Assembly (NCBI RefSeq): GCF_002865645.1
Contig: NW_020194643.1
Span: 372,001 to 436,000, forward strand
Length of the DNA stretch: 64,000 bases
Direction: 5' to 3'
DNA from: Hyaloscypha bicolor E
Taxonomy: Eukaryota > Ascomycota > Leotiomycetes > Helotiales > Hyaloscyphaceae
Shown here: one piece after another, positions 55,556 through 64,000 of the stretch
How the letters are laid out: each line of letters opens with the position of its first letter
Numbering within the stretch: the stretch's first letter is position 1
The notes under the pieces: generated by a model
What the model was told of the DNA's origin: nothing
The model's input: the letters and a program-made list of their open reading frames with translations, nothing else
Database searches by the model: none
Program-made: the position numbers and the translations under genes

Positions 55556-56769
55556 CTTGAATGTATGCGAGGCGATATGGAAGCAGGCGGAGACTCTGGC
55601 TCAATCCGTCTGTACCCGTAGTTGATTTTGGGTCGAGGATTGCGATTCCAATACGGGGGGATTGAGATGTTGGAAGCTTCCGAATCTTTTGGCGTTCGTG
55701 ATGAACCACTGCAGAATTTAGACGATCCCTAGCGGCCGGAGGTTATCCATCCCATCCCTGTTCAGTCAGATCCTTTTTCAGAGGAAGAAGCAAAAAGGCA
55801 CTCGCCTTTGAGAGGCACAGAGTACATAGAAATTTGTTATGCATGACATGGTAGTCTCAGCTGAGAATGTGTCTGAACTGTGTATTCATTTTCTCTAAGT
55901 CCTTTGTAAATGAATGCCTCTCTCTCAGTCCTCCACCACAATGCTCTTAAGCTATTGCCCTTCAATTCAGGCACAAAGCCGTTGCTGAGTGTCTAAAATT
56001 GGAAAAGCCTGCTTGCTACTGGGCGGTCTGCAAATCCGGGCCTGTCAACGTTTGGGAGTGAGTCGAGACCATGACTTTGCTGCGAAAACCAAATCGGCTT
56101 CATCTAAACAGCATCTACTTGAGATCAATCCTCTTCGTGAACCAGAGACATTCCCGGACTGTGCAAATGCTTAGGCCGATGGGATTTGCAGATTTTGGGG
56201 TGTCATCAGACACACAAGTCAGAAACTCTCCTCTCCTCCTTGGTGATAGGGCGGGTGCTAGCCGCTAGCGGCTTTCCCAGAGTTCAACTTCAACTCTCCA
56301 ACTTCAGAGACCGACTCCTCCATACTGGCAAACCCATCTCACTTTGTCGCGCACGACGCGGCTCAACTCCCACTTAGCTTGCTTCGTCCTCTTCTGCATT
56401 GCCCAGTCCAGCTTCCACTCCAGCCACTCTCACTTGCACATCCTGTGCGTCATTTCCCTCGGTCGCGTCTTGCGCCCAGCCAAGTCTACAACTCAAACTC
56501 GACACTCCTCTTGCTGATCTACCCGAGGGCATTCTGGCTGGCATCGCGCACTTGCTGAGCTCTTTCGACCCCGAGAAGACTTCTGCTACAGCTATAGGTC
56601 TTCTGCCAGCTAATTGAGATCAGTCCCGCGGCTCACTCCCCACATCGACAGCCTGAGGGCCAGTGTCAACCTTACCCGGACCTGTCGGTCCACTGCGGAG
56701 TCCTGTCGCTGGACTCACCAGATACCCCCTATATCGGCGACTTGCAGATTCACATAGAGCGCGTCCATC
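55556..56769. other. Divergent promoter region of TIM9 and the RhoGAP gene
   Basis: About 1.2 kb between the two start codons. C/T-rich sequence from about 56270 to 56760 looks like the long 5' leader of the RhoGAP gene and contains several small upstream ATG frames. No other gene is recognised. Confidence 0.5.
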
Positions 56770-59700
56770 ATGGCTTCCGACCTTCCAGCCTCGTCCACCT
56801 CCCAGCAGCCTTTCGCGAACCCACAGCCTGCCCCAGTTCTTGCCTCCACTGCAGCCACATCGCCTCCAACAAAACAGAGCTTAAAATCATGGTGGAAGAC
56901 ATTTGGGAAGAATACAAAGAATCATGACACTCATGGTAATTCCTCACCATCCTCTTTACAACAACCTCAGCAGCCTCCTTGCCAGCATCCCCCTCAGCGT
57001 CATCCTCAACATCCTTCTCAGCATCCTTTTCAGCGTCCTTGCCTGCAAAACGATCTGTACACTCCATTCTACATTGGTGAACTCTACACTCGCAGGGAGT
57101 TTACACCAGTCATTGAAAATTCGGGCCTTAGAGCCGCAAACTTCATCGAATACCCAATGACTGAGGACTCGCCAGCTTTTGATGGGTTGCTCCCGTCTGA
57201 AGAAGATGAAAAGACACTAGCCTTAGCCGGGGCCAAGGGCTTTCGACGAAGCTTGTCTTTCAGCAATTCTATCTTCGACAATGTCTATCAGTCAGCACAG
57301 CCAGCACACTTGCCCCAAAGACGACACTCGTGTCTGTTTCTACACAACCCTCCTCAGCAGATGAGACAGATGAGACAGAAGAGATCCCAAAGCATGTTGA
57401 TCCACACACCTTCACTCACGTCTCCCAGTCCCAGTGTCAAGCGAGACAAGTTTGGGAGACGACGCCACAGCAGTCTGTTCATTACTCCGCTAGGTAATGA
57501 CTCAAGTGAAGCGTTGGGTGCTGGTATACTTCCCGTTCAGAAGCGCAATGTTGTACTACGCTTTTTTACCCGATTGAGATGGAAGTCACCTGTTGAAGCG
57601 AATGTTGAAACAAATGTTGAGTCAAATGCTGAACCTGTAGAACCAGAACCCGAGCCAGCCCCAGGCATCTTCGGCGTCCCGCTCCGGCAGAGCATCACCT
57701 ATGCGAACGTTGCCATCTCGCTCGTTGACGGAGAAGGAAAGAGCTACATATATGGCTATGTCCCGATTGTGGTGGCGAAGTGTGGTGTATATCTAAAGGA
57801 GAAAGGTGCGTTTTTTGTTCAACGCGTCTGGACCTTGTAAGCTAACAGGTTACTCAAGCTACGAATGTCGAAGGAATTTTTCGCCTGAGTGGTTCTGAGA
57901 AGCGAATCAAGGAATTGAAGATGATATTCGACTCACCTGACCGGTATGGAAAGGGACTGGATTGGGCAGGATACACGGTACACGATGCGGCAAACGTGTT
58001 GAGGAGATATCTGAACAACCTTCCCGAGCCGATTGTGCCCTTGGATCTATACGACCGATTTCGAGAACCTCTGGCCGGCCACACGAAGGAAGCTGTTGGC
58101 GACGAGGAGGGACCACAACTACAGGATGATTTCGACCATGACAAAGCTATTGCCACTTATCAGCAATTGATCACCGAGCTGCCCCCGCTAAATCGCCAAC
58201 TCCTCCTCTACATTCTTGATTTACTGGCCGTTTTTGCATCAAAATCCGACGAGAACCGAATGACCTCGGCAAATCTCGCAGCTATTTTCCAACCAGGAAT
58301 TCTTTCGCATCCACAGCATGACATGCGGCCGGAGCAGTATCGCTTGAGCCAAGACGTGTTGATTTTCTTGATTGAGAATCAGGATAACTTCCTTATCGGA
58401 ATGCGTGGTACTGCTGCTGACGAGAAGACTGTCCAAGAAGTTCAGAACGGTGGAACACCTCCGATTGGGACACCGAATACTCCTGGAAAATCGAACGCGG
58501 TTGCACGATCCTCCTCGAATGCGAGTGCTGGCGCTGATAGTGTACGGAAATATGGAGGCATTCGACGTAATGTGTCAGTCTCCTCACGAAACTCGAGACA
58601 ATCTACTGGTGCTCCGAGCCCTGCAAGTCCAGCATTGGCGACAACACCAACAGGCGGCGTACATCGAAGCAATACAGTTCCATCAAAGCGATCTCCAGGG
58701 CTACCTTCGAACAGATTACAGAAGAATTCGGGATCGCCTTCGCCAACTGCAGGCGTATTTTCCAGCAACCAGCAAGTCACTCCACGAGGACTCTCGCCTG
58801 CGGCTGCAGGTTTGATAAATGTTAATGTAACGCCTGCATCACCCGGACCAGCACCAGTCTCGAGCCTAGCTCCATCTTCAAATGCAGCTTCTACTGTGAC
58901 AAGTCAAGACAGATTACTCGGTGATCAACCAGCTGTCTCCACCCCTAATCGCGAGCGCAATGTATCAAGCTTCTTCCAAAGATCTCCTACTGTAGACAGC
59001 GAAAAGAAGCCACCGAATAAGCTCAAAAAGAAACGCGGCCCAACGAGCTCCAATCCCAGCGCGCAAAGCTCAACACATTCTCTTAATGGCCAACAAAGCG
59101 GTGCTCAGTCGCCTGGCCTTCCTGCAGCGTGTACCGGCCGTGAGACTGCAGAGCATCCTCAGTTGGAGAGCATCCCATCCAGAAACCCTACCACTGATGC
59201 AACACCACCTTTGACAGAGACACCCCGCGCCGATCAGCCTGCCCAGTTCCCTACTCGACATGAGGACTCGCAACAATCTGAGCGTACACTAAAGCCTGCC
59301 TCTCCGGCATCATCTCTACATTCTCGATCATCAATCAACGATCATTCTGATATTGATCATCATGATAATACCGGTACCAATGAACAGAAAGAAAAACGCT
59401 CCAGGTGGAGAATTTCACGGCATCGAGATGACTCGCAATCTTTGGGTCACGCTCTCACTCCAACAAAGAAGGGTCTTGGGTCTGATGCTGGCGCAGGAGC
59501 GAGTTCAAGCTCGATTGGCAGCTCAGCCCGTCCACGCAAGAGCTCCGCCGGTGACACTATACCCGTTAGTTCTGATTCTACGCTAGTCGGCACTCATCTC
59601 CAATCAAGCAACGACAGTGGTTCTGCTGGTGTTGGCGGTGAAGAGAAGAAAGGTCCTTTGGGCTGGATTAAGAATAAGATGCGCGAGAAGCGAGAGGAGA

Positions 59701-59873
59701 ACCGAGAAAAGGGTGCTGAGAAGGAGCGAAATAAGAGCCCACCAGCTTCCACCGAACGCCTCGGAACGTTACTTCCAGCACGGGGCAAGAGCATGGATGT
59801 TATGAGAGAGGAGAATCCTGAGGGGACCGTTGAGGAGAAGGTTACATCCCAAGTTCAGCAGTCACACCGATGA
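56770..59873 (+). CDS. RhoGAP-domain protein (Sac7-type Rho GTPase activator)
   Basis: Speeds GTP hydrolysis on a Rho-family GTPase (Sac7-type proteins act on Rho1), so it should restrain cell-wall and actin signalling. Two exons, 56770-57805 and 57859-59873, with a 53-nt intron (GTGCGT, GCTAAC branch, AAG) inside the domain. Product 1016 residues. The N-terminal 300 residues are low-complexity (His/Pro/Gln repeats near 65-85, Ser/Arg patches), plus an acidic EPVEPEPEPAPG run just before the domain. The RhoGAP domain spans about 325-520. It starts IFGVPLRQSITYANVAIS, has the arginine finger Arg354 in EGIFRLSG, and the conserved Asn484 in TSANLAAIFQPGIL. The remaining 500 residues are Ser/Pro/Thr-rich and disordered, with a basic stretch near 950-985 (WIKNKMREKREENREK). 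The catalytic residues are intact. Confidence 0.93.
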
Positions 59874-61110
59874 CATTCTAAGAACAATATCATCGACGGA
59901 GTTGAACAAGATTCGACTACCTTTCTACCTTCGGCGCAGTCTTGAAAACCGGAGCTCAGCAAGGAGCTCCTATTGGGCAAACGAGTTTCCTTTTGCCTTG
60001 CACTGTTTCTCCCCCGCGATATAATGGTTTGTTTTCCAAAGATCGGGTACCCTGAAAACCTTTTCTTCATTGTCGTCTTAAGTGAAACACCTTTCCCTAC
60101 CACGAATTGAACAAGTACAGCGAGAAATGGGTTGGAGTACAAAGCACTTGATTTGTTGGAGTGATTGGTCATCGATAGTTGGACGAACAACCCGATCGAC
60201 CATTGCATATGTGTTTGAATATCGCATGGTTCTGCTTCCTGCTCCTGGGAAAGCCGACCATTTGAGAGCCGGTAGCTATATGCTTATAGATGAGCGGGCT
60301 TTCTTTACGACCTGAGATGATTACGGGCCAGGCCGTTGGGAGTCGTGATCGAACGGAGTCTCGAGGTCTCTCTGGGATTGGCTATTAGATCGATGGTTAG
60401 CGAAATCGATTGGCGGTGCTTGGTGGCAAAGAGCTGGGTGAACAGACATTTCCAAATGCATGAACAGACAGCGATGTTTTGTTACGACTTTCTTGTATGT
60501 ATGTTTGGTGTATAAGTGGATGGGATAGTCCGAGCCGATCAATAAAAGGCGCCATAATGAAACATTTGGTCTCAAATGAAGTAAGCGGCAGGCCATCTCC
60601 AATTGGAAGGGGCTATGGGACAATACTGCCAGTGCAAATTTCACTCCTCTATTCCTTCCCGAATCCCAACCTCTGCCAAAGCGTATCTTGAGCTTGGTGC
60701 CTATCCTGAATACGAGTACCTCGCATTCTTGCATAGTAACACCGAATGTGATCCCCTACTTTCTGCCAATTGATGCTGGTCAGCAGGCACATTAGGACAA
60801 GCCATCATTCGCTCATTCTTTGCTGGAACAATTGCTCCCTCTCCGGCCGCTACCCCTTTGCCGAAGACCAGGTAAAGGTCCTCCGATTTCTTAGTATAGA
60901 TGTACTTTCACAACGTCGATGAGAAAGTTCTCTTGTCCACCGATCCATCGTTTCTCCTCCCGACCTTTCGAATGGTTATTGTTCCAGTTCTCCGCAGTCC
61001 GTCGATCGAGCCTCCTGTAATCTTGAATCGTTCCGATTCAGGAATGAATCCATTCCCGTCCATCCCTTCTTCTTCGCTGAACATCTGTACCTCACAAGCG
61101 CTCGCATGAA
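59874..61110. other. Intergenic region, no gene seen
   Basis: About 1.2 kb in the convergent gap between the RhoGAP gene and the Zn2Cys6 gene; both 3' ends lie here. Short frames only. Confidence 0.5.
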
Positions 61111-62666
61111 CTAAAGCATCCCAAATTCCTTGGCTGCCACTTTTCTCATCAGAGCAATAGCATCCCGCCGTGTCACCGGTTCCCGACAGTAGCAAGCAAT
61201 CATCCACAAAGGTTTAATTACCCCGCCGTCGAATGCGAATCCATGCCAGTCTCGGAGGAACTCTTCGTCGAAGACTTGCTTTGCGTGGGCTATCATCAGT
61301 TGGAAATCAGGGGTGAAGCGATCCCAATCACATTCTGTCCTGTTCAGAGAACCGTGAAGACCAACTCTTGTGGTCTCGGCCTGTAGCTGCAACAGCATCG
61401 CCGCTTTCCAATACTTCGATGAACAAAGCTGAGACTGGAACGCTGATTGCCATCGCGATATCTCACCCGAATGCATGAGATACCCATCTGACATCCCATG
61501 GACTTCGCCCCAGTCTGTCAGGGTGATAGTCCCAATTTGCTTGGCAATTGGCACCTCAACTTTGACCTTGCCAGTTTCCGCATATTGTCCACCTTCTACC
61601 ACCAACACGAAGTGCCAGGTGCGGCGCTGAACCAAGTCTAAATACATCCTCGCCTCTCCCAAGCTTGAGAAAATCGAGGGCATATTTTCGAGTGTTCCAG
61701 CCCCCTCTGCGTGAAGCTCCTTATGAATTTGTGTAGGTCGGGGATCCACTGTATGCGACACGACCTGCAAGTCCAGACGTGAGATAGCTCGGACTAGTTC
61801 GCCTTCGATGACACTCTCCGCTGGATTTGCCATCTCTTTACTTTTTGAAAAGTCAGAAGTCGAATGCTCTTGAGAAATCAGCCAACCCCGAAGGATTGAG
61901 TGCCCTCCAACTGCATGCGTCAAAGCTTTAACGTGGTTACTAAACATTGCTTCGAAACAGACCACAAGGATACATCCAATCAAAACTGATCGCAATGTTG
62001 GCTCCTCGCCCGACACCTCCATCCCCATCTTCTTCACTGCGCGTCCATATTGCTTGAGCGCAAACTGGTAGCGAGGGGTATACTCGTATGGTGCCCGCGT
62101 TAGTCTGTCATCTCTATCCTTCACCAGTTTCCGATTACATGTTATCAAAGCCCCAACCGCGATCACAGCATCACGGATGAAGTCATCCTTATGACATCCT
62201 TGCAAAACAGTGTCCCATAAAGTAAAGCTGCTAGTTGTGTAGTACGGACACAATGCATCCTTGGTTGTATATTGAAATGCGAGGAAGCTGAGGTGTTCAT
62301 CCTTGTTGCGAAACTTAACAGATGTATCGAAGGAGCGTATGAAGTTTGCGTCAGTCTTCTGAGCGATTGGGACGGATTTACCAGAGGCAGTGCTGGAATT
62401 GTTGCGATCGTGGTTGTGTCGGAATAATGATTGCTTTTCCTTGCGTGTCGGGTAGCCAATACAGCGGCCCTCGAATCGAAGGCATCTCATACATTCCGGC
62501 TTCGTCTCGTCACATTTTAAGCGTCGAATCCTATTTGAATGCCCTGATCAGAGTCTGGATCATACAGACCAAGGAGAACCTACTTACAAGTGGTACAGCC
62601 AGCTCTGGACTTCGGATGGCTGATCCGCGTCCTTTGTTTTACCGGCGCAGACGATGCCTCGGTCAT
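61111..62666 (-). CDS. Zn2Cys6 transcription factor
   Basis: Fungal binuclear-zinc-cluster regulator expected to act in the nucleus. Two exons, 62584-62666 and 61111-62530; the 53-nt intron (GTAGGT...TAG) splits the zinc cluster. Product 500 residues. The cluster GCTTCKIRRLKCDETKPECMRC...C has Cys24, 27, 34, 41, 44 and 51 with normal spacing (C-x2-C-x6-C-x6-C-x2-C-x6-C). It is followed by a basic linker. The long helical C-terminal region (about 75-490) is typical of fungal Zn2Cys6 proteins that lack the classical middle-homology signature; it includes FEAMFSNHVKALTHAVGGHSIL. The start gives 23 residues before the first Cys, as is common. Target genes cannot be inferred; there is no adjacent metabolic cluster. 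Confidence 0.92.
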
Positions 62667-63105
62667 GACTTCCTGGTATTACAAAACGGATTCACAGTCC
62701 TTCACAATTAATTCATCAACGAGCTCATATTTTTGTGTTTCTGGGAAGTTCTTCTGCGAGCTGAGAAGAGGTCAGACTCTCTCCGCATTCGTAAACGCGT
62801 CCAATCAGCGCTTCTTGATCGACTTTTGGGACATGAGGTGCAGCTCCGAAATACGAGATCGGGAAGCATTTCTCCGAGACTCGTTGACATTGTGATTTTT
62901 TATTAATCTACCTGGGTTCTTATGCTGTAAATATGACAATGTTTGAAGACTCCAAAGAAGAGACGAGAATTCTATTTACTTGTACAGGGTATGAGTAGGG
63001 TTAACCAGCCACATGAATCAGAACGTCCTCGTCACCATCCCTGCTAATGGCTTAAATCCGCAGTGCATCAAGTCTGAGACCTCACGCTCTTCCCATCAAG
63101 CCCTT
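62667..63105. other. No gene recognised
   Basis: Upstream region of the Zn2Cys6 gene; short frames only. Confidence 0.45.
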
Positions 63106-63531
63106 CTAGCCCTCCTTCCCTCCCCTATCACCATCTTTCCCCTCCTTGACCCCATCCCCTTCACCCTCCAGCTTTTCTCCCCATTCCACCTCATCCTCCT
63201 TCTTCAGCCCCGCTCCGGACTTCTCAGGCACAACAAGCTCAATCGCTGCCTTCCCATCCTCTAACTCCCCTCGCACTAGGTACTTGACTCTCGCGCGCTC
63301 CAGCTGCATCCCATACAACAAGCCATTAGGATGACTAGCTTTCTTGGTGATTTGGCGGAGGAGGGGTGCTAGTTGGGACATCTGTTCTTTCGCCTCATCG
63401 AAGCGCTCTTTGAGCGAAGCGCAATCTGGAGAGGGATAAGGGGGAAGATATGGAGGCGGGTTTAAGAAAGTGAAGTGAAGTGAAGTGAACTGAAGTGTGG
63501 GGATCTCGTGGAGGTGGGGAAGATGTGCCAA
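63106..63531 (-). CDS. Uncharacterised frame, 5' end not resolved
   Basis: A minus-strand frame ends at 63106. It reads protein-like over its middle (SLKERFDEAKEQMSQLAPLL, then LLYGMQLERARVKYLVRGEL) and ends in an acidic/basic tail of Glu, Gly and Lys. The frame is open further upstream to about 63670 (SLLKFVLKPLNKLSASGTIQ), but no ATG precedes the good part. The first exon must lie upstream or the start is alternative. No family is recognised; the basic Ser/Leu-rich N-terminal stretch could be a mitochondrial targeting sequence. Confidence 0.4.
   Translation of the reverse strand: MAHLPHLHEIPTLQFTSLHFTFLNPPPYLPPYPSPDCASLKERFDEAKEQMSQLAPLLRQITKKASHPNGLLYGMQLERARVKYLVRGELEDGKAAIELVVPEKSGAGLKKEDEVEWGEKLEGEGDGVKEGKDGDRGGKEG
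63470..63497. repeat. GTGAA short tandem repeat
   Basis: Four to five units of GTGAA (GTGAAGTGAAGTGAAGTGAA and a diverged unit). On the minus strand it is read in frame by the uncharacterised ORF as a Thr/Ser/Leu/Phe-rich stretch. Confidence 0.75.
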
Positions 63532-64000
63532 GACCTTGGGCCTACTTGGGCTTAGCGCCGCTTGTATCGTTCCACTTGCGGAAAGTTTATTCAGGGGTTT
63601 GAGAACGAATTTGAGCAGGCTGGGAGCGGGTGCGGTTTTATTCTCCGGATAAAAAACACATCGTAATCATTCCTTTCTTTTCCGAAGTTTCTTCGATGAT
63701 GCAAATCGAGCATGTTTAAGGCTTTCTGCTTCCTTACAGAAATTCAGCGAGGGGCTTCATGGAGAAAGAGGAGACGAAGAACCCGAGTCATGGAGAGACA
63801 TTCCCAAACACAAGCACTAAACCTGCTTCAAAACAACTCCTGAAGCAACCCCAAAGTCTGATTATCAGCCCAGTGACATACTGACGGACTTGAGTATTAA
63901 GATGGCAGATGTCAACAAATAAAAAAAAGCCGATCCCAAAATGCGACGTGCAACGGTTTTGCATTCGTAGGAGGAAGTGCGGCACGTGAGAATCAGCATG
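63532..64000. other. No gene resolved at window end
   Basis: May include the 5' exon of the uncharacterised minus-strand frame. A minus-strand ATG at about 63714 opens a frame of 37 codons (MLDLHHRRNFGKERNDYD) that cannot be joined with certainty. Confidence 0.35.

Noticed and set aside
1..64000. CRISPR arrays and bacterial-type operons
   Set aside because: No regularly spaced repeats with unique spacers; all genes have fungal intron structure and spacing.

Overview
The window looks like nuclear DNA of a filamentous ascomycete (Pezizomycotina). Protein genes are split by short introns (about 45-100 nt; GTRNGT donors, CTAAC-like branch sites, CAG/TAG acceptors). The families are typically fungal: a HET-domain protein, a Zn2Cys6 regulator, a GT71 mannosyltransferase, a SUR7-like protein and a Sac7-type RhoGAP. 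Transposon copies are AT-rich and full of C-to-T / G-to-A changes, as left by repeat-induced point mutation (RIP). A leotiomycete is my guess, not something the sequence proves. Splice structures were worked out by hand from both strands.

Layout. 1-3137: no gene recognised. 3138-4745 (-): cytochrome P450, with a decayed inverted-repeat transposon (4859-5969, holding a solo LTR) just upstream and a second small inverted-repeat element at 6175-6658. 7251-8496 (-) and 8938-9970 (+): a divergent pair, dienelactone hydrolase and phosphatidylinositol synthase. 10862-12877 (+): a protein with a four-fold N-terminal motif repeat. 14168-15526 (+): a fungal multi-pass membrane protein. 16079-16820 (-): a probable decayed gene. 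17949-19462 (-): SUR7/PalI-like membrane protein. 21881-23350 (+): GT71 mannosyltransferase. 24496-28670 (+): a 1347-residue protein joining a caspase-like domain to a HET domain. 29080-29817 (-): small protein with a glycine-rich membrane segment. 31197-31347 (+): tRNA-Leu(AAG) carrying its normal intron and a second insert that looks like a spliceosomal intron, followed by a 5S rRNA relic. 32064-34696: a transcription-factor remnant and a broken reading frame. 35510-36089 (+): FAM32A-like protein. 38992-40595 (+): Ser/Thr-rich, probably GPI-anchored surface protein. 42277-42978 (-): small secreted protein.

43050-54250 is a gene-poor, AT-rich block. It is a hAT transposon (43861-54250, 8-bp target duplication) into which a chromodomain-bearing Ty3/Gypsy retrotransposon (44339-52348, 205-bp LTRs) inserted; both were then heavily mutated. 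Beyond it lie TIM9 (54951-55555, -), a RhoGAP (56770-59873, +), a Zn2Cys6 regulator (61111-62666, -) and an unassigned frame near 63.1-63.5 kb.

The genes do not form one pathway or an obvious biosynthetic cluster. Housekeeping genes (PIS1-like, TIM9, FAM32A, RhoGAP) are mixed with accessory ones (P450, caspase-HET, secreted protein) that tend to lie beside repeats. The two strongest leads are the tRNA gene with an mRNA-type intron and the caspase-HET fusion.
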